NCBI GenBank assembly: GCA_023105745.1
Contig: JALGQZ010000009.1
Span: 9,832,937-9,896,936 of the forward strand
DNA from: Austropuccinia psidii
Lineage: Eukaryota > Basidiomycota > Pucciniomycetes > Pucciniales > Sphaerophragmiaceae
Direction: 5' to 3'
Length of the DNA stretch: 64,000 nucleotides
Of this stretch, positions 34,570-44,440 are shown piece after piece (the stretch's first letter is position 1; the number at the start of each line of letters is the position of its first letter). The notes under the pieces were generated by a model. That model was not told where the DNA came from. It searched no databases and was given only the letters and a program-made list of their open reading frames with translations. The position numbers and the translations under genes are program-made.

Positions 34570-37500
34570 CTATTTCACATGGTCTTCCCATGTCTCTGAG
34601 TATATAATGATATCATAAATATATACCACCATCCAGCCTTCCAATATTTCATCTTGAAATATTGTGTCCATCATCCTTTGGAAGTGGGCTGGTGCATTCT
34701 TGATGCGAAATGGCATTGAGGTGTACTCATATATGCCCATATGGCATATTATTCTGAGTAATTTCACGTAGTTTGGTTCAACTCCATTTTGGTGGAAACC
34801 CTTCATAAAATCCATTTTTGTTATGTATTTGGCTTTAGCCAGTTTATCCAAGGCATGAGGTATCCTGGGTATAGGGTAGCTGTCTGCTTTTGTGTAGTTG
34901 TTCAGAGCTCTGAAATCTCCACACAGTCTAGACTTGCCATCATGCCAGGTGATTAGGACAGGGGTGGTGATTTCCACTATTTCATTATGTCCAATCTTTG
35001 TAATGACATCCATATCCAGGAGTTCATTGATATGTTTCTCAGTTTCTTTCCTGGTTTCCAGGCTTGCTGGATAAGGAGGTCTCCTCAGCATGGGTGGATA
35101 AGGCCTTTCCACATCCAGATATAGTTCTATATCATGGCCTTTGATTTTGCCTAGTGGTTCTTCACCAATGGCAAATGCTGGTCTGTTCTTTCTCAGCATC
35201 TTCAGTAAACTTAGTTTTTGTTTACTGGTGAGGGTAGTGCTAAACTGTCCCTCTATGAATTCCTTGAGAAGTTCTTCTAGTGGATCTTGAGAAGATATCT
35301 GGTATATATAAAGTGAGAATTTCTTTTCCTTGTTAGTACCAATGGTGATGTGCCTATTTTTACTGTTGTAAATGTCTATGCCATACATCCTCTGGTAATC
35401 TGTTCCCAGTAAAAGCCCTTGGATGTGGGCATCCTCAAGCACTACAAACTCTGGGTTGAGTCTGATATTACCCTTCCTGTGGGGTATAATTATCTCTTTG
35501 ATAATTGTCCCAATGGAATTCATCTTCCCTGATGCACTCTTAAGGTTCTTTGCCTTAGTGGGCAAGAGCTGTTTTTCCCAGTTTGGGAAGTGGGTATCCA
35601 GATAGTGTCTGGCCACTATGGAGCAGTGTGCTCCACTATCAATGATCAATGGGTGCTGAGCATTGTCAATGCAAACAGTCATTTTTGTGTCTGTCCCATG
35701 TATATATTCCATTCCTTTGGTTGGTGTAACCAGGAATGTTTGTGCATCTTGTGCGTGTTTGCACAAGTTCTTGCTAGCAGTGTCCTGTAGCATGCCTGCT
35801 TCCAAGTGTATGTCCTGGATTTCCAGTGGGGTTTCCCCTTGGTATTCCACTAGAAACTCCTCTCTTGAGTCTTGATAATCATCATATGGTTCTCTGATGG
35901 CATCACCCATGGAGTCTGATTCAGAATCCTCTGTTTGAGGTTCTTCCTCAGGGACTTTTTCTATGGCATAGACTTTTTTCTTTGCCTTTGGACAGTTGTT
36001 GGCATAGTGGTCTGTTGAACCACAATTGTGACAAGAATTCCTCTTCTTTGCCACTTCTGCCACTCTTTCTTTGGGTTTTTCTTTAAACTCTACCCTGAAA
36101 GGTTGTTTCTCTTTGAAACTACTGCTCTTATATGGGGTAAATTTCCCTATATTAGTCCTTTTCCTTATGTCCTGTAAGGTGTTGGCAATATCATCTAGAG
36201 TGCAATTTTGGTTGCATCTGCATTTTACTGCATTCTCTAGTTCTCCTGGCAATTGTGTCAGAAGTTTGTGATTCCTCATTTGGATGTTCATCTGGGGATT
36301 AATGGCTTTAAGTCTTTTAGACTGTCTAAGACACCACTCATATGGATATTTGTCCACAGAGTATTTGTAATTTTCACATGACATGGTCTTTTGCCATATC
36401 CAAGTTCCATTACTGTACCTTTTGATGATTTTACTCTTCCACCATGGCCAGTTTCTCCTTCCATGGATTTCTTTCATTTCTGTGTACCATATACTGGCAT
36501 GACCTTTAAATGCAGTGTTCAATCTAGCAGTGATCCAGTAGTCTGGTATGCTTGGTACATCAATGAGAAGTCCATCAATATAATCTATGAGCTCCATATG
36601 ATCATATTCTCCTGATCCAGAGAGTTTGGGGCAGCTTGAGGCTTCAGGAAGCTGTTTCAAGACTTCCTTCTCTGAATAAGACATTGCATCTCCATCCTGG
36701 TATTTTGATGGAGACCTTGCCTTATTCATCAACATGGCATCTGGTTTGATGACATCTGGTTGATATGGATTCTCCATAACTTGGCCTCGTGGTTGGGGCT
36801 TCAAGCTATGGTAGGCATTAAACAACTTGTTAATGTCTTGATCCAGACACTCCCTGTCCCTTGTGCTGTGGTGTTGATCTTCAAAGACTATATTCAGTCT
36901 TTTGTTGGTTTCTTCAGAGGCTTTGCTCAGTTGAGCATATCCTTCTTGAAGATTCTTAACTATCTGTTCCAAGGAGAATTGAGTTTGTCTCATCCTTTCT
37001 TGGCCAGCTTCAATTTCTGCAAACTGCTTTGCAGATTGTTCAGCATATTGGGACATTTGTAACCACAGTGTATCACTGTTGATGTTACTCTCAGATGTGA
37101 CAATGTTATTTTCAGTCTGAGTGGGGGTAATGTTTCTATTACTAGGACTACTGATTCTAGAGTGGTTTACAACTACTTCTGGCTCTTGTGCACTTCCTTT
37201 ACCAAATCCAACAGCTTCTGAATAATAGGGTCTGACTCTTTCCTCCTCTGGTTGAAGGAGGTTTTGTTCTTGCCCTTGTTTCCTTGTCTTCTCCTGGAAA
37301 ATTCCTGGAATTGTGAAGACTGGTGACTCTTGGCCACTGATCTGCTGGTTTCTGAATGGTGTGAAGCCACTGGAGAGCTGATTTGGCCTGCTCCTTGTGA
37401 GCCTGAAGGAATCTGAGTAGGCCCTGTCTGGGTTAACTGTTCTTCTATAGCTTGGATAGTGGCTTGATTCTCCCTTATCCTCTGTGCCCTTGCCTCCAGG

Positions 37501-37893
37501 AGTCTGAACTGCCTGGTAGGATTCCAACCTTTGGTAATTTCCATCAGGTCTTTGAAGTCTATCTCTCTGAGACAGATCTTCTGGCAACTTGCTCCAAGTT
37601 CTGCCCAGTGACTTGCCAGGTTGAACCTCTTGTTGTCCATGCTCCATTGGAGGAAGTCCTTGAGGAGTTGGTGGAGCTGAAGAACTTGATCCATGTCTTT
37701 CCAGTCCTCTGGTTTGAGGTCTCCATTGAGTTGGAGTGTGAATGGCAGGGTTGATATTATCTCCCTCATTGTTTTGCCATCCACCACTGTGTCCAAGGTG
37801 TCCTATTTCAGGTCTTCTGGTTCTGGACAAACCTTCTCTGTCCTCTGGCTGGTTCCTTTGGAAGCCAAGATCTCTGAGGTGTACAGGTGACAT
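34570..37893 (-). CDS. gag-pol: Copy A3 gag-protease-RT, 1107-residue open frame
   Basis: The longest open frame in the window. Order from 37893: disordered N-terminal extension (MSPVHLRDLGFQRNQ), coiled Gag segment, capsid, CCHC knuckle CHNCGSTDHYANNC, protease IIDSGAHCS, then RT up to just past its catalytic box. Gag and pol are in one frame with no frameshift site, so A1's stops are secondary. The RT box reads YIYD instead of YIDD (34609-34632), removing a metal-binding Asp, and FGIKN is FRIKN. The ORF ends at a stop after EDHVK. The protein would be enzymatically dead as RT, though Gag and protease look intact. Confidence 0.93.
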   Translation of the reverse strand: MSPVHLRDLGFQRNQPEDREGLSRTRRPEIGHLGHSGGWQNNEGDNINPAIHTPTQWRPQTRGLERHGSSSSAPPTPQGLPPMEHGQQEVQPGKSLGRTWSKLPEDLSQRDRLQRPDGNYQRLESYQAVQTPGGKGTEDKGESSHYPSYRRTVNPDRAYSDSFRLTRSRPNQLSSGFTPFRNQQISGQESPVFTIPGIFQEKTRKQGQEQNLLQPEEERVRPYYSEAVGFGKGSAQEPEVVVNHSRISSPSNRNITPTQTENNIVTSESNINSDTLWLQMSQYAEQSAKQFAEIEAGQERMRQTQFSLEQIVKNLQEGYAQLSKASEETNKRLNIVFEDQHHSTRDRECLDQDINKLFNAYHSLKPQPRGQVMENPYQPDVIKPDAMLMNKARSPSKYQDGDAMSYSEKEVLKQLPEASSCPKLSGSGEYDHMELIDYIDGLLIDVPSIPDYWITARLNTAFKGHASIWYTEMKEIHGRRNWPWWKSKIIKRYSNGTWIWQKTMSCENYKYSVDKYPYEWCLRQSKRLKAINPQMNIQMRNHKLLTQLPGELENAVKCRCNQNCTLDDIANTLQDIRKRTNIGKFTPYKSSSFKEKQPFRVEFKEKPKERVAEVAKKRNSCHNCGSTDHYANNCPKAKKKVYAIEKVPEEEPQTEDSESDSMGDAIREPYDDYQDSREEFLVEYQGETPLEIQDIHLEAGMLQDTASKNLCKHAQDAQTFLVTPTKGMEYIHGTDTKMTVCIDNAQHPLIIDSGAHCSIVARHYLDTHFPNWEKQLLPTKAKNLKSASGKMNSIGTIIKEIIIPHRKGNIRLNPEFVVLEDAHIQGLLLGTDYQRMYGIDIYNSKNRHITIGTNKEKKFSLYIYQISSQDPLEELLKEFIEGQFSTTLTSKQKLSLLKMLRKNRPAFAIGEEPLGKIKGHDIELYLDVERPYPPMLRRPPYPASLETRKETEKHINELLDMDVITKIGHNEIVEITTPVLITWHDGKSRLCGDFRALNNYTKADSYPIPRIPHALDKLAKAKYITKMDFMKGFHQNGVEPNYVKLLRIICHMGIYEYTSMPFRIKNAPAHFQRMMDTIFQDEILEGWMVVYIYDIIIYSETWEDHVK
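37173..37796 (-). CDS. Copy A3 ORF0 exon 2 frame, overlapping gag
   Basis: Open for 207 residues in a second frame within the gag N-terminal extension. Starts MDTVVDGKTMREIIS and is helical and charged, with LLEARAQRIRENQ. It matches ORF0 exon 2 of A1 and A2. Exon 1 is deleted in this copy, and the donor GT is GA near 37940, so splicing as in A1 is not possible. Confidence 0.45.
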   Translation of the reverse strand: MDTVVDGKTMREIISTLPFTLQLNGDLKPEDWKDMDQVLQLHQLLKDFLQWSMDNKRFNLASHWAELGASCQKICLREIDFKDLMEITKGWNPTRQFRLLEARAQRIRENQATIQAIEEQLTQTGPTQIPSGSQGAGQISSPVASHHSETSRSVAKSHQSSQFQEFSRRRQGNKGKNKTSFNQRRKESDPIIQKLLDLVKEVHKSQK

Positions 37894-38367
37894 GTTAGTG
37901 TTTGCAAGCAGTCAAAAACTTTATGTTCTTAGGGTATTTTCCTTTGACTGTGCCTTGTACAAATTTGTTATCTTGTATTTAGCAAGTGTAACTGTCAAAA
38001 AGTGGTGTATAACATGGCAATTGAGCTAACAATTTGTCCAACCACGCTTCAACTGTTGGTTGATCAGTATGAGGTGTCTTATTTTACTTAAAAAAAAGGC
38101 TATATTAACAGCTGATGTCTTTTTATATGTAAAACACGCCAAAAATAAGGCTCTTGTGGTTACTAGCCACGTGACCGGTACTCTTTTAAAATGTGAGTAA
38201 AAAAAAGGTGGTATATGTACCAAAAGAGAAATATATATATAATATATATATATTTAAGAAATATTACACCTAAAAAGAATAAAACAAGTGTCAGAAAGTG
38301 AGAAAGAAGACAAAAAACTCACTTATAAGGGTCAAAAAAGGTTTAAAACGTGGCCAGGCCCCCAAAA

Positions 38368-39804
38368 TGTCAGCTGGAGTCTATGTTGAAGCAGTAATTA
38401 GGCTATTTACAACTAGAACTTTGACTGTGACACATGAAAATAGTTTTAAAATAAGAGTTTTTAATAATATGATGGTTTTATAATATAATAAGAGTGCTCT
38501 ACTATTAAAAAATAGTGGTGGTGAGCACTATTGAGAACCCAGGATGCAGTCTTACCAGTTGGATTACTATAATAAGAACTACAATAATTAAAACTATAAT
38601 TATACCCTGATTATTACCCAAGAGTAAAACTGTTTTGGACAGTTTACTACGTAGGATATTCAAGAGCAGGATGAGGAGACAATTCTGGCTGTGAAAAGCC
38701 TCCTTTTTATCCTGAAATGGGGTGGAAAGGGTGCTAGACCTTTCCACGTAGAGGAAGTGAAGATTTTTTCACTCTCTAGTACTGGCTTGTGGTTTGCAAA
38801 CAGCCTGTATAACCTGTATTGGGCTCAGATGTGGTTTTGAAACCACATCTGGGCAGTTTTCACCAATACAGGGTGAAATTTTTCATCTGGGGACTTCACA
38901 GCCTGATTCTGACGTGTATGACGCGTAGAATGCTGTACAGAAACTGTATGGAACCCCAGTATTGACTGACATATGAGGTATTGAAGTAAAAACATGCTTC
39001 TTTGTCTATTTGACACCTCATATTCATGATTATGGGATATTATCCCATGGTAAGGCTGTATATGACAGTAGGTGGGAATCTGACCTTAAAACAGGAATAA
39101 ATTTGTCAATTCTTGAGATATCAACCTCAAAATTGGTTCAGTGTGTAGCCCCTATGTGCTCTACACAATGGTAACTCATTTGATATGGGTATCATTAAAT
39201 ATGGCAAAGTTATCCCATGTACAAGAGTTTTGTACCTTTGCGTGTTTTTAGGCAAAAAGCTGTATTGAGCTTGTTTGCCGCATAACTTTTGTTATAGGTG
39301 AGATATAAAGAAGTTGATGGTACCATAAGATAGCCCTGACGGTTCCCTTTCTAAAAAGACCCACTTCAAGTATCCCACACTAAAACTGTAGAAGTTGGAT
39401 TAGAGGTGAATGTTTTGTTCACCCTTATTTGGCCTGAATTTGACCATAACTCAAGTAATACTGGTGCTAGCTCAGTTTGGCTGGTACCATTGGATAGCCC
39501 TGACTTAGAGCTTCATTTTGAATACCCATTTGATGGGGTTAAGCCTCTCCTTCTATATTTTAGATGAGAGGTGAAAATTAATGTTTATGCTCAGCAATAA
39601 CTTTGAGCAGGAATAAGTTTGTTATTTCTTGTCCTATGGTGATGGGACTTATGGTTTCAGAAAGAGGTGAGGTTCCTCTTTCATTTGATGCCTTTTGAGC
39701 TGATTTGGCTCAGCTCCATGTTTTGGTGGTATCTTGGCTATACCATTCATTTATGGTATATTGGCTGTCATGCTTGTGCTCTGGTTTTGAGTCACGGGCT
39801 GACA
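38368..39804 (-). repeat. 5' LTR of copy A3
   Basis: 1437 bp, TGTCAGCTGG at the inner edge and GGGCTGACA at the outer edge. The inner edge is followed by the conserved TTTTGGGGGCCTGGCC (minus strand), the candidate primer-binding site. Confidence 0.95.
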
Positions 39805-40312
39805 GAAGGCACCTGATTCTTTTGATGGCACTCAAGCTCATAAATTGGGAGGATTTATCCAATCCTGTGAGTTGATGTTCCATAATGATCCAGCAAGTTT
39901 CTTCTCTTACAGGAAGAAATTTCTTTACTAAACTTCTTTTCTCACTGATAGAGCTGGCAAATGTATTTAACCCTACATCTCCAATATTTTGAATGAAGAT
40001 CCTTCCTACCTCCTCCATGATTGGCAGTTATTTTTAACTCAATTATTGACTCTGTTTGGTGATATCAATGAGATCAGGAACGCTGAACAAGAGTTGGACA
40101 ATTTCAGGATAAAGGAAAGTGTTCATGTATCCTTGTACATTCCTGATTTCAGAAGATTAATTTCAAGGATTGGGGATTTGGGAGAAAGAGCTTACATTCA
40201 TGTCTATAGAAGTGAATTGGAATCAAGACTTCTGGACCAGTTGGCCTCCTACCCTGGTAAATTTGATACTCTTTAAGAACTCATGTACATTACCCTGGAA
40301 TTAGATACCATA
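39805..40312 (+). pseudogene. gag: Family D gag, fragment 2
   Basis: Continues fragment 1 in frame: APDSFDGTQAHKLGGF, then FLTDRAGK, HDWQLFLTQLLTLFGD and ERAYIHVYRSELESRLL, the retrotransposon Gag domain of rust Gypsy elements. In-frame stops occur near 39925, 39959 and at 40274-40276. It is cut at 40312 by the CACTA-type element; the reading frame resumes at 60994 as YHQRQKDK. Confidence 0.85.
40310..40312 (+). repeat. 3-bp target duplication (left)
   Basis: ATA directly before the left inverted repeat; matched by ATA at 60991-60993. Removing the element plus one ATA restores the gag frame. Confidence 0.85.
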
Positions 40313-40355
40313 CACCAGGGCGAATCTTGCGTCAATCGTCGGCGATTGACTTCAC
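40313..40355 (+). repeat. Left terminal inverted repeat
   Basis: A 43-bp TIR starting CACCAGGGCGAATC, matching the reverse of 60948-60990 at 40 of 43 positions; all three differences are transitions. It contains an inner 8-bp palindrome, GTCAATCG / CGATTGAC, with a 4-nt spacer. Confidence 0.95.
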
Positions 40356-40667
40356 CTCGCACCGCGGTCAGTATAAAATCTTGCTTCAGTCGCGTTAGTG
40401 TCACTTTATAGTCACTGGATTTAGTGGGTCACGTCACGTCAGTGTCAAGACAACGTCAATCGTCACATGTGTCACATGAGAATGTCACTCAAAGCCCAAA
40501 CCCATTTCAACACTATGCGCAACATTCGTGTAATTTCACCTCATTGGCTTCTGCCTCCCCGACGCTTAGCATGCTTACGCACCCGCACCGCCCTCCATCC
40601 GGATGAGACTCCGACACTGCCCGCCCCTCTCCGTCCTCACCACTCCTTACGCTTTCACACCCCCGCC

Positions 40668-41062
40668 CCTACCATCCTTACGCTTGTGTAGTACCCTCCC
40701 GACATGCCTCCGACAACGCTTACCATCCTTACGCTCATGTAGTGCCCTCCCGACATGCCTCCGACACCACTTATGACCCTTACGCTTGTGTAGTGCCCTC
40801 CCGACATGCCTCCGACACAGCTTACCATCCTTACGCTCATGTAGTGCCCTCCCGACATGCCTCCGACACCACTTATGACCCTTACGCTTGTGTAGTGCCC
40901 TCCCGACATGCCTCCGACACAGCTTACCATCCTTACGCTCATGTAGTGCCCTCCTGACATGCCTCCGACAACAGTTACCCTCCCTCCCGACATTCTCCCG
41001 ACACTGCTTACCATCCTTACGCTCATGTAGTGCCCTTCCGACATGCCTCCGACAACGCTTAC
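40668..41062 (+). repeat. Left subterminal minisatellite, about 50-bp unit
   Basis: About eight head-to-tail copies of a unit containing CCTTACGC, TGTAGTGCCC and TCCCGACATGCCTCCGACA, alternating between two subtypes. Open frames on both strands across it are repeat artefacts. It may be a transposase-binding subterminal region, as in other CACTA elements. Confidence 0.9.
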
Positions 41063-41098
41063 CCTCCTCACGCTTCCGTATTACATCCATAGTGTACA

Positions 41099-41120
41099 GT
41101 ACGGTGGCTTGTTGGCGTAC
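41099..41120. other. Hairpin H1
   Basis: GTACGGTGGC ... GGCGTAC, an imperfect member of the palindrome family in this element. It separates the left minisatellite from the first gene. Confidence 0.4.
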
Positions 41121-41619
41121 ACAATGAACGCAATTGCCAAAATATGCTGAGTGGCCTTCTCTGCCAACAGGACCTAAGGGGATATTGGTCAGTATATTCA
41201 CCATGTTGTGGTTAGGGTTTAAATCATGAGACTCACAAATTAAAACCTAATAAGTGGACTATTTAAGACAAGAATTGTGTCTCCTGTTTCGCCGACAAAA
41301 CCATTTTATTTCATATCAATCAAATGAACACTTTGCTTAGTCCTTACCTCATGAGCATTGAATAGTTCAAAAGTTGACTTTAGTAGGTTTCTCACTAGTC
41401 AACTTTATTCAATGTCTCACAGGGAAGTGATTTCATTTGCATGATATGAAATAATTTGCAAAACATCGCCTCCTTCAATTTCCTGACAAATCGCATTTTG
41501 CAAATGCAATTATTTTACTTGCACCTTTTTTCTTGAATTTGGATCTTTTATCAAAAAATTTTCAAACAAGTTATCAATCAACTCGTCACCATCTATTTGC
41601 TTAATAAACTACCTCCGCT
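41121..41619. other. Promoter-side spacer before the first cargo gene
   Basis: No gene. Contains TTTAAATC and several A/T tracts but no clear TATA box. A single TTAGGGTTT occurs near 41211. Confidence 0.5.
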
Positions 41620-43862
41620 ATGGCCCGAACCCCGGGAAATTCAACAGAATTCAATGAACGACCAACTTCAGCCCCAGAGAGTGGAAGTGAAATCTCTGAT
41701 ATCGCCAGTAGTCGTGAATTAGGCATTGAAGTAGAGAGCCAGTCACATGAAGATAATCAAGATCCACCAGTTCTTCCGGAATGTGAGTATGCATCCATCT
41801 TGAATATTTCAAATCTCTCAAAACCTGATATTGTGTCATAGCCTTTATTTAAGGGCAGCCTCCAAGCTCTCAGAAACCAAATTTTAAAGGTTATGAGAAG
41901 GAAAAAGACTGTTGAACCTTGTGCACCGACAGAAGATGATGGGCAAGATGATGTAATTTTCAGTGGGGAGGTGGAAATTATATCCAAGGAACAATTTGTC
42001 TCCAACATTGCTCAAACAATCCCAAGGCTCGAAAAAATCCAAAATGTTAGTAAAATTCCTGATTATGTGCGTCAAAAGATTGCTGAAGCCATGAGCCTGC
42101 TCAAAATGGATTTGAACCGTAAGTCCATTACTAATTCAAAGCAAAATTGATATCAATAGCTGCTTACAATATATGGGCAGGTGTGGAGGTGGGAGAATCT
42201 CTACCTGAAGGATCTCGAGTTGTAATTGGATTTCCAGGCAAAGGATTAGTAAAAAGACCAAATATACATGCGACCAAAAAAACAAACAAAAAACACCGTA
42301 GCTTTGAAGCCGCAAACGATTCTCGCGATCAAGGTGATGAAATTATCAATGTTGAAGGGGACCATATTGATGATGAACCTCCGCATACTGAACCCCCCCC
42401 AATACTCAATGAAACAATCCATGATGAAGCTCCACATACTGAAAGTCCCCCGATACCCAATGAAACAATGCATGATGCAACCCCTCCCGCCTCTCCTCGG
42501 AATATTCAAGCCTTTCAAGAAAGGGAAACAATTAAACATGATACAATGGGACAAGATATGACTGATATAATTCCCGACGCTGAGCCCAAAGTGTCATCCG
42601 CTGCGAATTTTCAAGGAATATTTTTATCCCGCATGGAAGAGTTTGCAGGCATTTTGAATTATCATTCCAATATTACTCAACAATCATGGAAAAGGGGGCT
42701 TGATAATATCAATAGGATTTACAAAAATAGATGGGACAATTTACCAACAAAGGATGCTCATACATTCCTGCCCGTTGGTATTAAGGTGATCAGTAACCGA
42801 GATCTTAAAATGTTGGCTTGGCTGCAGGACCTTGAGATGGCAGGTGAGTTTTTTTTTATCTTTGTGCATGATACTTGATTATTGGCTGTTGACTGGTGAT
42901 ATAAATTGCAATATACAGGGTTAGATTTTTTTAAGCCAACCAAAACAGAAGCGTTTTTTGATCACAACATTTGGAATCTCAAATTGATGAAGGAATCAGC
43001 TAAACCTCCAGATAATCTCGCAAAATCTGAACACTCCTTCTTCAAAATGGTTCAGAGCCTTCTTTACCCCGCCAATCCAGTTAAACATTTTTGGGCAAAT
43101 GTTATGTTTGAATCTATTAGTTTAGTCTCATACGATGTGATTGCACCCAAACCATATGTTGCACCAACATCAAATTCGACCGATCCTCTTGGACTCAAAC
43201 GGGGAGCAGTTGAATACCTTGCCTCCTGCTTGAGTAAATCGAAGCAATGTGCAACCCAACTCAGCATTGAAGGTGGTGGGGCTGAAAATGAGATATCCAC
43301 AAAGCCACACAAGAACCTGGAGGATCTAATGGATACAGTTATCCATTTGATGATTGCGTACAACATGGTACGTGCACATACAAAGTTCAAAGTTAATGGC
43401 ATCAAAGGCAAACTCACAAACTCAAAAAAAAATGAGGCCATCAATGATCTTTTGACGTGTCACAAGAATCTCGGAATAAATCGAATTTGCTATGGTATAT
43501 TAGCGGCAGTCTGTGCGGCGGGGGTTCGTGGTTTGATGGTATGCTCAGATGACTGGAGAACAAGCTCAGTTAAAGGGGCTTTATCACTAATTGACATTTC
43601 CGCAAAACTTTCAGAGGGTAAAAATCTGGTGGAGCCAGTGTGGCTACGTACTAATAAGTATATATGTGATTTACTGAATAAAAGTTTCTTCTCATCAGAG
43701 TCTTTTAACCCCGCTGTACCTCTTAGATTTGAATTTGCACGATGCTTAGTATTAGACTTTGGTGATGCCTGGGTGGCGAATCGCGGGCTTGGTTCAAGTG
43801 ATGAGGTCACCTCGACGTTACCCAGGTCAGCTAAACTCACAACCAGGATTGACCCGTTTTAG
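41620..43862 (+). CDS. Unknown four-exon cargo gene
   Basis: Exons 41620-41782, 41867-42118, 42181-42843 and 42919-43862 give an uninterrupted 673-residue protein; introns are 84, 62 and 75 bp with GT-AG ends. The third intron has GTGAGT and ATACAG, the second GTAAGT and GGGCAG; the first acceptor (CCAAG) is the least certain. The N-terminus is Ser/Glu-rich and disordered (MARTPGNSTEFNERP). Exon 3 has tandem degenerate PHTEPPPI/NETIHDE repeats. Exon 4 is a folded region with Cys and Trp residues (KHFWANVMFE, LGINRICYGILAAVCAAGVRG). I recognise no catalytic motif. It lies directly upstream of the Tet-like gene on the same strand. The intact frame with intact introns suggests recent selection. 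Confidence 0.65.
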
Positions 43863-44440
43863 ATTAGCTTTGTACTAGATAGATTGTAATTTAATTTTGC
43901 AAAGTGATTTATGAATTTAATAATCATGACTTCGTATCCTACTACTTCCCGGATGCCACAGTCTGAGTACCAATAGTAATTGTATGGCGGCATGCCTCCG
44001 TACATCATTGCAAAGACTCCGACAAGACGCAAGTTGAGTCAGGCAGTTGTGCGCGCGAGTAGCACACGCGGGTGCATTGCGGGAAGTCGCGTTTATCACT
44101 TCCCGCCAGCCCATAATAGGCCAAATGTTCCTGTGTCTTTCAAGAGGACTAGGATAGCTAGGGATCCGCAGCAGGATGCATATTGCATTTGCGTGTGCTT
44201 GCAATATTCCAAATGGCTGGATTGGAAATTGATTGCATGGGAACATCAATGTGTAAAATTGAATAATGCACTATCCACTGCAATTTTCAGGTTCAGGTAT
44301 TTGAGATCGTGAATTTGCCAAGGTCAGGCGTGAGCTTTCTTTTTAGCCACAATTAAAAAAGATTCATCCACCGCAATCCAATTTAGGTGATATTAAGAAA
44401 TCAGTAATCATTCAGTTTCATTTCATTTTCTGCTGAAAGC
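43863..44440. other. Intergenic spacer with hairpin H2 and a 9-bp inverted repeat
   Basis: H2 (43982-44003) is GTATGGCGGCA / TGCCTCCGTAC. At 44079-44087 and 44098-44106 GCGGGAAGT and ACTTCCCGC form a perfect inverted repeat with a 10-nt loop. No gene is convincing here. Confidence 0.6.
43982..44003. other. Hairpin H2
   Basis: Arms GTATGGCGGCA and TGCCTCCGTAC pair except at one position. Located just after the unknown gene and before the Tet-like gene. Confidence 0.6.

Larger units (their letters stand above)
30577..39804 (-). mobile_element. Family A copy A3, complete with both LTRs
   Basis: A 9228-bp minus-strand element bounded by TGTCAG...CTGACA, with LTRs of 1437 bp each and GAAG directly flanking both sides (30573-30576 and 39805-39808). 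It sits in family D gag, and joining the flanks restores the gag frame. The LTRs differ at several sites in the first 80 bp, so the insertion is not recent. The leader is about 470 bp shorter than in A1 and lacks ORF0 exon 1. Catalytic and nonsense mutations make it defective. Confidence 0.95.

Noticed and set aside
32014..37893. Repeat-induced point mutation as the cause of the stops
   Set aside because: Some stops are Trp to TAG or TGA, but others (for example TAC to TAG, one-base indels) do not fit, and no strand-wide C-to-T bias can be shown by eye.
40647..41204. Arg/His/Cys-rich open frames on both strands
   Set aside because: They are products of the 50-bp minisatellite, with repeating identical peptides and no other support.
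41205..41220. TTAGGGTTT as a telomere repeat
   Set aside because: A single occurrence inside a transposon spacer, with no tandem array.
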